A stretch of 56,055 bases of DNA from the NCBI GenBank assembly GCA_018335655.1, contig JAGXRX010000050.1:1-56055 (forward strand), written 5' to 3'. The translations under genes were made by a program, and so were the position numbers. Positions within the stretch are counted from its first letter, which is position 1; every line of letters starts with the position of its first letter. Below are positions 48,508-56,055 of this stretch, piece after piece. A model generated the notes under the pieces. The model did no database searches. It was given only the letters and a program-made list of their open reading frames with translations, and was not told the origin of the DNA. The stretch comes from Erysipelothrix sp. GTDB taxonomy: Bacteria; Bacillota_I; Bacilli_A; Erysipelotrichales; Erysipelotrichaceae.

Positions 48508-49212
48508 ATGCAACGCTATTTTGTAGACTATGAAATACAATCAAATGTGATTGAGCTTGATGAAACAATGTTTCATCACCTCAATCGTGTTTTACGTCTT
48601 CAACAAGCCTCAAAAATAGTGGTGGTTGATAACACATCACGTGTTTATGAAGTTAGCGTTAAACCTTTAGATAAGAAAGGTGAAGTCACTGAAGAAATAT
48701 TTCAAAAAGATGATTCATCAGTGCCTATGAAACTCGCCGTTGCACTTCTTAAAAAAGACAAATTTGAGTGGGTTATTCAAAAAGCATGTGAACTTGGAGC
48801 TAAGGAAATCATTCCTTTCACAAGTGAGCGTACGATTGTAGATCTCTCTGTTAGTGATTTTGAAAAGAAACGTGCACGATATCAACTTATTGCGAAGGAA
48901 GCATGTGAGCAAAGTCATCGTAAGACTTTATGTCACATTCGCTCATTAGTATCTTTTAAAAATCTAATTAAAGTGGAAGCTTCATTTAAAGGTTTATGTT
49001 ATGAAAACATCCTTGGTGAATCCGTTTCACTTAAAGCGTGCAAAGATCAATCAACACTAATTGTGATTGGTCCTGAAGGTGGATTTAGTGCTGCTGAAGT
49101 TAATTGGGCTAAAGAACATGATTTTAAGCTTGTTTCATTAGGACATAAAATTCTGCGTGCTGAAACAGCTGCTATTGCAAGCTTAGCAATGATTGAGGCA
49201 TATCATGATTAA
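48508..49212 (+). CDS. rsmE: 16S rRNA m3U1498 methyltransferase RsmE
   Basis: A 234-residue SPOUT methyltransferase. The knot motifs are IGPEGGFSAAEVNWA and LGHKILRAETAAIASLAMIEA; the N-terminal PUA-like part starts QRYFVDYEI and contains HHLNRVLRL. These are sufficient for RsmE. The target position is known for the family. It lies at the start of a run that leads to murE and its stop overlaps the next gene. Confidence 0.94.
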   Translation: MQRYFVDYEIQSNVIELDETMFHHLNRVLRLQQASKIVVVDNTSRVYEVSVKPLDKKGEVTEEIFQKDDSSVPMKLAVALLKKDKFEWVIQKACELGAKEIIPFTSERTIVDLSVSDFEKKRARYQLIAKEACEQSHRKTLCHIRSLVSFKNLIKVEASFKGLCYENILGESVSLKACKDQSTLIVIGPEGGFSAAEVNWAKEHDFKLVSLGHKILRAETAAIASLAMIEAYHD

Positions 49213-49978
49213 TGACATTTCAAAACTTTTAATTAAATATCATCATTTTTATCCATATAAAGTGTATCGCTCACAGATTAAAGCGTGGCGTGCATCTTGG
49301 CTTCATCAATCCTTTATTAAGAGTGCAACTCCATCTAGTTTTGATATTGCCAATGCATTAATGATGGATATCGCATTAGAGAATAAAGAAGGTTTTCAAA
49401 GAGCATCCGAAGCGATTCGCCATGATTTCTATGATCTTTGGCAAGATATGGAATATGCAAAGCGAAATCAGTTTTTAATTCAATACCTAGAATCCTATTA
49501 CTCCAATGTAAAAGTATTTAATTTTGAAGATGAAAGCATAGTGGTGCCGTTTTTTGATGTTCTCCTTAATGCACTTATTATGAAAAGACCCGCTGTCTTT
49601 GATTTACCTCAGTATTTCAAACTATATAAGGACTACAAAGAGAATGTTGTTAATCCACTTAGTTTATATGGATTAAGCCTACTTCAAAGTGATTTCTACT
49701 CATATAAACTTGTTGCATCGAATGATAATAATCATGTACTGTATGATTATAAACAAGGTGTTCTTATTCATTGTGAAGGGATGACTTTACTTAAAGAGTA
49801 TCCACTCGCAAAAATAGTCAATGATAACGACTTAATATTTTCACTTGCTTATGATATTCTTAATCAAGATTTAGTATCATTTACTCAAAAAGGATGTGAC
49901 TTTCAACTGTTCCATCCAAAACTTGCGAAGAAGTGTCAAAAGGCACTTGCTAAGCATGCGAAAGGCAAAAAGAAATGA
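49205..49978 (+). CDS. Unrecognised protein between rsmE and murE
   Basis: A 257-residue soluble protein that I do not recognise. It is rich in predicted helices, with many Lys and Tyr, and has no membrane segment, no signal peptide and no known catalytic motif. The last residues are strongly basic (AKHAKGKKK). I take the ATG at 49205, eight bases after GAGG; an upstream ATG 12 bases earlier is possible. It overlaps rsmE by eight bases and murE by four, so it is firmly part of the operon. Overlap and position argue it is real and cotranslated with murE. Confidence 0.8.
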   Translation: MINDISKLLIKYHHFYPYKVYRSQIKAWRASWLHQSFIKSATPSSFDIANALMMDIALENKEGFQRASEAIRHDFYDLWQDMEYAKRNQFLIQYLESYYSNVKVFNFEDESIVVPFFDVLLNALIMKRPAVFDLPQYFKLYKDYKENVVNPLSLYGLSLLQSDFYSYKLVASNDNNHVLYDYKQGVLIHCEGMTLLKEYPLAKIVNDNDLIFSLAYDILNQDLVSFTQKGCDFQLFHPKLAKKCQKALAKHAKGKKK

Positions 49979-51438
49979 AACGATTGTCATCACTCATTGA
50001 TGTACCTTCTAAAATTCATATTCAGTCATTGATGATTGATTCACGACTTCCTGCACCGAAATCAATCTTTTTTGCCATAAAAGGATTAAGTTATGATGGT
50101 CATAAATTTGTGGATGAAGCGATTGAAAATGGAGCGGTTGTTATTGTCTATTCATCGCACATCGAGACAAAAAGTAACGTTATCTATCATAAAGTTAATG
50201 ATGTTATTGATACATTAAGTGAAGTTACGAATCGATTTTATGATTTTCCTTCACATAAATTGGATATGTTTGGGGTTACAGGAACTAATGGTAAAAGTAG
50301 TGTTACTGCTCTTATTAAGCAACTTATCTCAAGTTTTCAATTATGTGGAGTGATTGGTACGATTCATGCATCATACAAGGACACTGTTTTAACAACTCAA
50401 CTTACAACACCTGATTTAGTTACACTCAATCAATACTTATCAAGCATGGTTGCAGAAGGCGTTAAAGCATGTGCAATGGAAGTAAGTTCAATCGGTTTAG
50501 ATCAACGTCGTACTCAAAATATTGATTATGATGTGGCAATATTTACGAATTTAACCCATGATCATCTTGATTATCATGGTGATATGCGCCAATATTTTAT
50601 TGCGAAATCAAAACTGTTTTCTCAAATTAAATCTGATGGTTTATGTGTCATAAACATTGATGATGACTATGGTTTGAAAATGGTAGAAGAAGCAAACTCG
50701 AAAGTGATTAGTGTTGGAGAGAACAAAAATGCGATTGTACGTTTATCTAAGATAGTATGCGAAAGCAAATCATCAACATTTGAACTCTTTGATTCACTAA
50801 GAAATGAAACAGTCACGATTCATACAAACCTTATTGCTCGATTTAATGTTACTAATCTTGCATTAGCGCTTGTGAGTATTGTGCATTATTATGACTTACC
50901 TTATGAAACATTTCTGCATTTAACACCCCATTTTTCACAAGTACTTGGTAGAATGCATCGTATTGATGAAAAACAAGATTTTGATGTCATTGTTGACTTT
51001 GCACACACACCAGATGGTCTAAAACAGATCTTTGATTATGCATTATCCATGTCAAAAGGACGTATTCTCACTGTTTTTGGAAGTGCAGGACAGCGAGATA
51101 CACTTAAGCGTAAAGTTTTTGGACAGTTAGCCGATGAAGCATGCGATATGATTGTTTTGACAGAAGATGATCCACGCGATGAAGATGTGATTAAAATTTG
51201 TCATGATATTGCAGAAGGAATAAAGAATACACCATATGTCATCATAACAGATCGTGTTCAAGCCATAAGACAAGCTGTCACACTTTGTAAAAAAGGGGAC
51301 TGCTTATTGATTTTAGGCAAAGGCTGTGAGACGATGATTGCGCGAGCATATGAGAAAAGTGATTATGTGGGTGACCATATCGTCGCAGTAGCCGCAATAA
51401 AAGAGCGAGTAAAAATGAAAGAAGAGGATAAACTATGA
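49975..51438 (+). CDS. murE: UDP-MurNAc-tripeptide synthetase (MurE)
   Basis: A 487-residue Mur ligase that adds the third residue to the peptidoglycan stem. The ATP loop is GVTGTNGKSS (100-109), followed by TTPDLVTLNQYLSSMV and AMEVSSIGLDQRR. The central domain has NLTHDHLDYHGDM, and the C-terminal domain has DFAHTPDGLKQIFDY and FGSAGQRDTLKR. The residue-3 specificity motif, DNPR in meso-diaminopimelate ligases, reads DDPR at 398-401. It has the Arg of the Dap enzyme but an Asp where Asn is expected, so the amino acid is uncertain. The other catalytic parts look normal. Confidence 0.93.
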   Translation: MKRLSSLIDVPSKIHIQSLMIDSRLPAPKSIFFAIKGLSYDGHKFVDEAIENGAVVIVYSSHIETKSNVIYHKVNDVIDTLSEVTNRFYDFPSHKLDMFGVTGTNGKSSVTALIKQLISSFQLCGVIGTIHASYKDTVLTTQLTTPDLVTLNQYLSSMVAEGVKACAMEVSSIGLDQRRTQNIDYDVAIFTNLTHDHLDYHGDMRQYFIAKSKLFSQIKSDGLCVINIDDDYGLKMVEEANSKVISVGENKNAIVRLSKIVCESKSSTFELFDSLRNETVTIHTNLIARFNVTNLALALVSIVHYYDLPYETFLHLTPHFSQVLGRMHRIDEKQDFDVIVDFAHTPDGLKQIFDYALSMSKGRILTVFGSAGQRDTLKRKVFGQLADEACDMIVLTEDDPRDEDVIKICHDIAEGIKNTPYVIITDRVQAIRQAVTLCKKGDCLLILGKGCETMIARAYEKSDYVGDHIVAVAAIKERVKMKEEDKL

Positions 51439-52091
51439 ATCATCTTATCGACCACACTTTACTGAAGCAAAATGCAGTAAAAGAAGACTTTATTAAGTTG
51501 TGTGAAGAAGCGAAACAATACCAGTTTAAGACTGTATGTGTGAATGGATCACGAGTATCATTGGTTGCACAGTTATTAAAGGGTTCAGGCGTTGACGTAT
51601 GCGCGACTGTTGGATTTCCATTAGGAGCAATGTCTACACATTCAAAAGCCTTTGAAGCAAAACAATGCATTCTAGATGGTGCAGTAGAGATAGATATGGT
51701 GCTTAATGTAGGAAAACTTATTGATGGTGACTATGATTATGTTGTGCAAGATATTGCAGCAGTTAAGCAAGCCATTGGATCTCACACACTAAAAGTTATT
51801 ATTGAAGCATGTTTACTTACTGATGAGCAAAAAGTACAAGCGACTCAAGCGGTTATTGATGCGAAAGCTGATTTTGTTAAGACAAGTACAGGATTTTCAA
51901 CTTCAGGGGCTACTAAAGAAGATGTAGCATTACTTAAGTCTATTGCTAAAGATTTTATTCAAGTTAAAGCCGCTGGTGGTGTCCGCTCATATGAGGATGT
52001 CATGATGATGCTTGAAGCTGGAGCAACTCGTATTGGAACTTCAAGTGGTGTTGCTTTAATGCAAGGAAACAAAGTTGAAGGTTCCTATTAA
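51435..52091 (+). CDS. deoC: Deoxyribose-phosphate aldolase
   Basis: A 218-residue DeoC, cleaving deoxyribose 5-phosphate to acetaldehyde and glyceraldehyde 3-phosphate. The Schiff-base lysine is Lys149 in DFVKTSTGFSTSGAT, and the second lysine is Lys178 in QVKAAGGVR. The N-terminal IDHTLLK and ATVGFPLGAM are typical. It overlaps murE by four bases, an unusual partner; it completes deoxynucleoside breakdown with pdp. No terminator is obvious in 52092-52148. Confidence 0.96.
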   Translation: MNHLIDHTLLKQNAVKEDFIKLCEEAKQYQFKTVCVNGSRVSLVAQLLKGSGVDVCATVGFPLGAMSTHSKAFEAKQCILDGAVEIDMVLNVGKLIDGDYDYVVQDIAAVKQAIGSHTLKVIIEACLLTDEQKVQATQAVIDAKADFVKTSTGFSTSGATKEDVALLKSIAKDFIQVKAAGGVRSYEDVMMMLEAGATRIGTSSGVALMQGNKVEGSY

Positions 52092-52148
52092 TTACGTGAA
52101 CTTTATAGATTTCTTTAAAATCAAACTAGCTTAATTTAAAGATTGTGG

Positions 52149-52177
52149 TTGTAATTTAAACATGAATTATGTATAAT
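52149..52177 (+). promoter_or_regulatory. Promoter of rpsU
   Basis: TTGTAA (52149-52154), 17 bases, perfect TATAAT (52172-52177), followed by GAGGGGAG before the ATG at 52212. Confidence 0.8.
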
Positions 52178-52211
52178 ACCTTTGCTGCTAAAAAAGAGGG
52201 GAGTGATAAAA

Positions 52212-52391
52212 ATGCCAAGAGTCGTTATCAAAGAAAACGAAGGCCTCGATGAAGCGTTACGTCGTTTTAAACGTTCAGTTTCTCGCGCTGGAACCCTCGC
52301 TGATATTCGCAAACGTGAATATTACGTCAAGCCAGGACAAAAACGCAAGTTAAAGTCTGAAGCTGCACGTAAAGCTAAAAAACGTAAATAG
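52212..52391 (+). CDS. rpsU: 30S ribosomal protein bS21
   Basis: A 59-residue bS21. The full family pattern is present: [45 protein letters not shown], followed by a basic tail. It helps the 3' end of 16S rRNA find mRNA Shine-Dalgarno sequences. The start is the ATG at 52212 with GAGGGGAG; the open frame begins 30 bases upstream without homology. It has its own strong promoter and terminator. Confidence 0.98.
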   Translation: MPRVVIKENEGLDEALRRFKRSVSRAGTLADIRKREYYVKPGQKRKLKSEAARKAKKRK

Positions 52392-52392
52392 G

Positions 52393-52417
52393 AAAGTACA
52401 CGCAAGTGTACTTTTTT
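52393..52417 (+). terminator. Terminator of rpsU
   Basis: AAGTACAC (52394-52401), loop GCAA, GTGTACTT (52406-52413), then T to 52417. Confidence 0.9.
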
Positions 52418-52434
52418 CATATTATCTCTTGCTA

Positions 52435-52443
52435 TGATATACT
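52435..52443 (+). promoter_or_regulatory. Extended -10 promoter of phoH
   Basis: TGA followed by TATACT (52438-52443), 19 bases before the ATG, with AAGGAG between. The -35 position at 17 bases (TTTCAT) is weak. Confidence 0.5.
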
Positions 52444-52462
52444 ATAAAAAAGGAGTCTAACT

Positions 52463-53410
52463 ATGAGCTCTACGCCTTTAACCATTAGTCTTTCACAGTT
52501 AAATGATCAACAACTTCGCCAACTTTGTGGGGCAATGGATGAGCATTTAAAACTTCTTGAAGAGCATTTCGATTCAAAGGTTTTCTTAAATAATCACCAT
52601 CTAGTTTGTGAGTGTTCAAGTAAAGAAAATGAGTCAATGGTTTCTAAAGTTGTTAATTCTGCTATTGAACTTATTCTTACATTTCAAAAATGTGATGCCC
52701 CAACATTCTTAATGCTTATAGATCATGTAAAACAAGGACTACCTCCGATTGCTCATTTGAAGCGTGTTATTGCAAGCAATGCTCAAGGTAAACCCATTTT
52801 AGCAAAAACCTATGGACAAGCAGTTCTAGTAGATGCTCTTCAAAAACAAGATATGGTTTTCGCTCTAGGACCTGCTGGTACAGGAAAAACATATATTAGT
52901 GTTGTTTTTGCGGTAAATGCATTAAAATTAAACCATGTTAAAAAGATAATACTAACACGACCTGCTGTAGAAGCAGGTGAGAATCTAGGTTTCTTACCAG
53001 GAGATTTAAAAGAAAAGGTTGATCCTTATTTAAGACCTCTTTATGACGCATTATATGACATGTTAGGCATGGAAACGACCAATCGCTATATTGAGAAAGG
53101 CACCATTGAAATTGCTCCTTTAGCTTACATGAGAGGCCGTACACTTGAACAAGCCTTCGTCATTTTAGATGAGGCACAAAACACTACAGCTGCTCAAATG
53201 AAGATGTTTCTTACACGTATGGGACATGGGGCTCATATGGTCATAAATGGGGATTTAACACAGATAGATTTGAAAAAAGATCAGAAATCAGGACTTCAAG
53301 ATGCTGCAGATCGACTACAAGGTATTCCAGAAATTGCATTTGTCACATTAAGTGATGTCGACGTCGTACGTCATCCAATTGTTAAGAAAGTGCTTAAGCG
53401 CTATGAGTGA
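52463..53410 (+). CDS. phoH: PhoH-family ATPase
   Basis: A 315-residue cytoplasmic ATPase of the PhoH family, associated with RNA metabolism in many bacteria. The P-loop is FALGPAGTGKTYISVVF (residues about 134-150), followed by TRPAVEAGENLGFLPGD and AFVILDEAQNTTAAQMKMFLTRMG, with DEAQN as the Walker B-like motif. NGDLTQIDLKK is typical. An N-terminal KH-like or RNA-binding region occupies residues 1-110. The ybeY gene that often follows is missing; instead the phoP-like gene begins seven bases on. Confidence 0.95.
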   Translation: MSSTPLTISLSQLNDQQLRQLCGAMDEHLKLLEEHFDSKVFLNNHHLVCECSSKENESMVSKVVNSAIELILTFQKCDAPTFLMLIDHVKQGLPPIAHLKRVIASNAQGKPILAKTYGQAVLVDALQKQDMVFALGPAGTGKTYISVVFAVNALKLNHVKKIILTRPAVEAGENLGFLPGDLKEKVDPYLRPLYDALYDMLGMETTNRYIEKGTIEIAPLAYMRGRTLEQAFVILDEAQNTTAAQMKMFLTRMGHGAHMVINGDLTQIDLKKDQKSGLQDAADRLQGIPEIAFVTLSDVDVVRHPIVKKVLKRYE

Positions 53411-53417
53411 GGGAAAG

Positions 53418-54086
53418 ATGAACATTTGTTTAATTGAAGATGAATTAAGTATCGCAAAACTTCTAATGTATGATTTGAAGAATGCTGGGTATGTTGTAAC
53501 TCACTATGCAAATGGGGTGGATGCAAAATTTGGGATAAATACTCAAAAATTTGATGTTTTTATTGTCGACTGGATGATTCCACAACTTAGTGGTATTGAG
53601 CTTGTTAAAATGATAAGACATTCAAAGAGTGATGCTATTATTTTAATGCTTACTGCTAAGGATGAAGAGAGTGATGTCTTAGAAGCTTTTGAAGCGGGTG
53701 TGGATGATTACATTCGTAAACCTTTCTCACCACGAGAACTTCTTGCACGATTAAGTGCCCATGTTAGAAAACATCAAACTAATGATCAGAAGATTATTGC
53801 TTATCATGATGTTGAATGTAATTTACTAACACGTGAGTTGTTTGTAAATCAACAACTCGTTGGCTGTACAAAGAAAGAATTTGACTTAATGGCTTATTTA
53901 TTATCAAATGCGAATATTGTACTTACACGTGATGATATCTTAAATGAGTTATGGAATTTTGATTATGATGGGGATACTCGTATTGTGGATGTTCATATTT
54001 TTAAACTAAGAACGAAGCTTGAAACTTCCTCATTAACCATTGAATCAAAACGTGGGGTAGGCTATGTCTTACAAGCCAAGCGATAA
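53418..54086 (+). CDS. phoP: PhoP/PhoB-type response regulator
   Basis: A 222-residue OmpR-family regulator. The receiver has Glu7-Asp8, the phosphoacceptor Asp51 in FIVDWMIP, a Thr in MLTAKDEESD and the lysine in DYIRKPFSPRELLARL. The winged helix has KKEFDLMAYLLSNANIVLTRDDILNELW and GDTRIVDVHIFKLRTKLE, ending in KRGVGYVL. I start at 53418, preceded by GAGGGAAAG; the open frame extends upstream into phoH. It overlaps phoR by 23 bases. PhoP-box-like repeats before phoU support a phosphate role. Confidence 0.93.
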   Translation: MNICLIEDELSIAKLLMYDLKNAGYVVTHYANGVDAKFGINTQKFDVFIVDWMIPQLSGIELVKMIRHSKSDAIILMLTAKDEESDVLEAFEAGVDDYIRKPFSPRELLARLSAHVRKHQTNDQKIIAYHDVECNLLTRELFVNQQLVGCTKKEFDLMAYLLSNANIVLTRDDILNELWNFDYDGDTRIVDVHIFKLRTKLETSSLTIESKRGVGYVLQAKR

Positions 54087-55296
54087 ATGGTATTTTAGAG
54101 TTTGGTTTTTGTTTTTGATTGGAGCTATCGTTATTTGGTCTTGGTCATGGATTGCAAGTGTGTCCATTGTCTTGATGAGTACGATTTCCATAGTTTTCTT
54201 TAAACTTACAATTGAATCACTGTTGCGTAAGCAAGAAGAAAGTTTTGAGCTTGAGAAGTATAAAACCAATCAGAATCAACATGTTTTACAAGAGCAATTG
54301 GATATTTTAATGATGTATTATCCTCATCCAATGATCTTGTTTAATCAAAAGGGGAGTGTTGTGTTAGCCAATGCTTCATTTCGTGAGTTGGTTAAACTAA
54401 ATGTTGAAGGGCTGATGTATGATAATCGATCCTATCCAAGACCAATCTACAAACTCTTCAAACAAGCCTACTATCAAGAAATGCCAATGATTCAAGATAT
54501 CCAACTTGATCATCAGTTCTACTCAGCTCACTGTTTACCAATCTATGTTAGTGATCGCTATCATGGTTTCCTATGTGTTTTACAAGATGTAACGCGTCTT
54601 ATTCAACAAGATAAACTTCAACGACGCTTTGTTGCGGATGCTTCTCATGAATTAAAAACACCAATTACAGCAATCAAAGGAATTTCAGAATTAATTCTAA
54701 GAACTCCTAATATGGAATCAAATGATAAAACTGATTTCTTATCACAACTTTATGATCAATCACTACGCTTAGAATCGATTGTGAAAGATATGTTGACACT
54801 CTCTAAGTTAAGTGAAGATAAGATGATGATCGTAAAACAGCCTAATAATGCAAAAGCACTAATTGAAGATATTATTCATTCATATCAAGTGCCATTTCAA
54901 CAACATCAACTTCAAGTTAAAGTCAATGTGAATGATAAAACAGTGTTGTTTGTGGATAAAAAGGCTTTTGAGAGTATTTTGACGAATCTTATCTCAAATG
55001 TCATGATTCATGCCTCTGCGACATTACTTGAGATTAATGTTGAAGAAACACTCGAATATGTTTATATTCGATTCAGTGATAATGGTTTAGGCATTGATCC
55101 TGCTCATTTACCACATATCTTTGATCGCTTCTACCGTACTTCATCTTCAAGGGGCCGTGTAAGTGGTGGAAGTGGATTAGGATTGAATATTGCACGTAGT
55201 TTTATCTTAGCTCATCAAGGAAACATAGAAGTAGAAAGTAAACCCAATGAGGGAACCATATTTAAATTAACTTTCCCAAAATTAACATTGTCTTAA
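54064..55296 (+). CDS. phoR: PhoR-type sensor histidine kinase
   Basis: A 410-residue kinase. Two close membrane segments (about 10-28 and 29-50) have almost no outside loop. A PAS domain follows (about 80-180), then HisKA with VADASHELKTPITAIKG (His195), N-box ILTNLISNVMIHA, DNGLGIDPAHLPHIFDRFYR and GGSGLGLNIARSF. All catalytic parts are present. The small loop suggests sensing through the membrane or via PAS, or indirectly through PstSCAB and PhoU as in other PhoR proteins. The stop codon lies within the PhoP-box repeats that follow. Confidence 0.93.
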   Translation: MSYKPSDKWYFRVWFLFLIGAIVIWSWSWIASVSIVLMSTISIVFFKLTIESLLRKQEESFELEKYKTNQNQHVLQEQLDILMMYYPHPMILFNQKGSVVLANASFRELVKLNVEGLMYDNRSYPRPIYKLFKQAYYQEMPMIQDIQLDHQFYSAHCLPIYVSDRYHGFLCVLQDVTRLIQQDKLQRRFVADASHELKTPITAIKGISELILRTPNMESNDKTDFLSQLYDQSLRLESIVKDMLTLSKLSEDKMMIVKQPNNAKALIEDIIHSYQVPFQQHQLQVKVNVNDKTVLFVDKKAFESILTNLISNVMIHASATLLEINVEETLEYVYIRFSDNGLGIDPAHLPHIFDRFYRTSSSRGRVSGGSGLGLNIARSFILAHQGNIEVESKPNEGTIFKLTFPKLTLS

Positions 55297-55324
55297 CACA
55301 TCATTGACATTGTATTTGTATAAT
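55282..55324 (+). promoter_or_regulatory. Tandem PhoP-box-like repeats and -10 upstream of phoU
   Basis: Four direct repeats related to TT(A/T)A(C/T)A occur at exactly 11-base intervals: TTAACA at 55282, TTAACA at 55293, TTGACA at 55304 and TTTGTA at 55315. A perfect TATAAT overlaps the last one (55319-55324). The TTGACA is only nine bases from this -10 and so cannot be its -35. This is the arrangement of a PhoP-activated Pho box. It starts inside the phoR coding end. Confidence 0.7.
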
Positions 55325-55347
55325 AAATAAAGCAAGGAGAATTTTGT

Positions 55348-55977
55348 ATGAAACTCGATGATCAAATTATTCAACTCAATGAATTAATTCTACTTATGGC
55401 TTACCAAGTGAAAATGATGATGACTACTGCGGTGGATGCTTTAATCAAATCAGATCAAGATAAAGCATTGTATGTGGTTGAACAAGATGCCATTCTTAAT
55501 CATTATGAAGTGGAAGTCAATGAAATTTCAATTCAGGCTTTATCACTGCTTCAACCAGTTGCTAAGGATCTACGATTCTTAATTAGTGCGATGAAGATTG
55601 CCAATGAATTAGAGCGCATTGGAGACTATGCAAAAAACATTGCACGTTTCGTGATTAAGAAACAAATCTTACCTGAACCTATTGAAGAAGATGCCTTAAG
55701 TCTTGTGACACAGTTCTTATCTAACTTTGATGAAGCAATTGATGTCTTAAAACATCCAGAAGCGAACTTAGCTTATCAAGTCGCATTAAAAGATGAACTT
55801 CTTGACAAACGCTTTAATCAACTTGTTGATAAAATTGATGCACTCCCAGCGGGTGAAAGAGTTTCAGTCGCAATGATTGGAATTTTAAGAAATGTTGAGC
55901 GTGCAGGAGATCATACAAAAAATGTATGCGAGCACATTATTTACCGCACTAAGTCTCAGTTTATTGATTTAGGGTAA
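55348..55977 (+). CDS. phoU: Phosphate-signalling protein PhoU
   Basis: A 209-residue helical PhoU. The two repeats of the family are visible: FLISAMKIANELERIGDYAKNIARF and, in the second half, IGILRNVERAGDHTKNVCEHIIYR, with metal-binding acidic and His residues in the E-x-x-x-D type motifs. It links the Pst phosphate transporter to PhoR. AAGGAG lies before the ATG. The pst transporter genes are not in this window, so the phosphate module is split or lies beyond the edge. Confidence 0.96.
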   Translation: MKLDDQIIQLNELILLMAYQVKMMMTTAVDALIKSDQDKALYVVEQDAILNHYEVEVNEISIQALSLLQPVAKDLRFLISAMKIANELERIGDYAKNIARFVIKKQILPEPIEEDALSLVTQFLSNFDEAIDVLKHPEANLAYQVALKDELLDKRFNQLVDKIDALPAGERVSVAMIGILRNVERAGDHTKNVCEHIIYRTKSQFIDLG

Positions 55978-56008
55978 CAAGCTCTTTTATTCTAAAACTT
56001 CATTTAAG

Positions 56009-56036
56009 ATGCATCGTTAAATCGATGCATTTTTTT
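56009..56036 (+). terminator. Terminator after phoU
   Basis: ATGCATCG (56009-56016) pairs with CGATGCAT (56023-56030), followed by T to 56036. Confidence 0.85.
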
Positions 56037-56055
56037 GTATTCTTAATCAAAAAAA

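Noticed and set aside
52092-52148. CTTTAAA/TTTAAAG dyad after deoC as a terminator
   Set aside because: The arms are far apart, AT-only in strength, and no T run follows.
55304-55324. TTGACA followed by TATAAT read as a constitutive phoU promoter
   Set aside because: The spacing is nine bases, far from 16-18; the TTGACA fits better as one of the 11-bp repeats.

Overview
The window is one compact stretch of a low-GC Gram-positive chromosome, almost entirely protein-coding housekeeping genes. TGA is used as a stop throughout, so this is not the Mycoplasma/Spiroplasma code. Gene order repeatedly matches Bacillus (plsY-parE-parC; yqeG-yqeH-yhbY-nadD-yqeK-rsfS-yqeM; dnaD-nth; ponA-recU; gpsB-rnpB; rodZ-pgsA-cinA-recA-rny-ymdB; miaB; rnjB-ftsK; ymfF-ymfH; scpA-scpB-rluB). 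No sporulation gene is seen, and several genes are shortened or fused as in Erysipelotrichia. My inference is an Erysipelotrichia-like Firmicute, possibly Erysipelothrix or a relative. No rRNA, tRNA, CRISPR array, prophage or intact insertion sequence was found.

Layout. 1-2777: OFA-type MFS transporter, a lipoprotein thermonuclease, and plsY on the minus strand. 2825-7289: topoisomerase IV (parE-parC). 7282-7929 (minus): a HAD-fold protein that has lost its catalytic aspartates. 8013-12441: ribosome-assembly/NAD operon (yqeG, yqeH, yhbY, a nadD-yqeK fusion, rsfS, a methyltransferase, mtnN) with overlapping genes. 12430-17674: a thioredoxin-like protein (minus), dnaD-nth (plus) and recU-PBP1A (minus). 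17724-21456: gpsB, RNase P RNA, rodZ, pgsA, a short pncC, recA. 21615-25329: a 1212-residue PAS/GAF/HD-GYP protein inserted between recA and rny. 25442-33392: rny, ymdB, a 58-residue ferredoxin missed by long-ORF searches, miaB, an RNase J2-like protein with a degenerate active site, and ftsK. 33423-38243: nucleoside-type BMP lipoprotein plus ABC transporter. 38234-40268 (minus): nicotinamidase and nicotinate phosphoribosyltransferase. 40288-43231: two M16-family proteins and a short SSB. 43289-46505: thyA, folA, a PlsC-like relic, pyrimidine nucleoside phosphorylase. 46526-52091: scpA, scpB, rluB, rsmE, an unknown gene, murE, deoC. 52149-53410: rpsU and phoH. 53418-56036: PhoP/PhoR-type two-component system and phoU.

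How the genes work together. Three themes cross operon borders. First, nucleic-acid scavenging: an exported nuclease, a nucleoside ABC importer, pyrimidine nucleoside phosphorylase and deoxyribose-phosphate aldolase form a plausible chain from extracellular DNA to central carbon. Second, NAD salvage: nicotinamidase, nicotinate phosphoribosyltransferase and NadD together convert nicotinamide to NaAD. Third, phosphate control: phoP-phoR is followed by four PhoP-box-like direct repeats at exact 11-bp spacing in front of phoU.

The most notable signal is in the promoters. Many genes have an extended -10 (TGN before a TATAAT-like hexamer). In four of them (yqeG, recU, the thioredoxin-like gene and scpA) the start ATG lies only 6 to 9 bases after the -10 with no Shine-Dalgarno sequence, predicting leaderless mRNAs. 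The second notable theme is proteins that keep their fold but have lost catalytic residues (HAD-like, RNase J2-like, PlsC-like). I found no clearly new multi-gene system; this is mostly a conserved chromosomal backbone.
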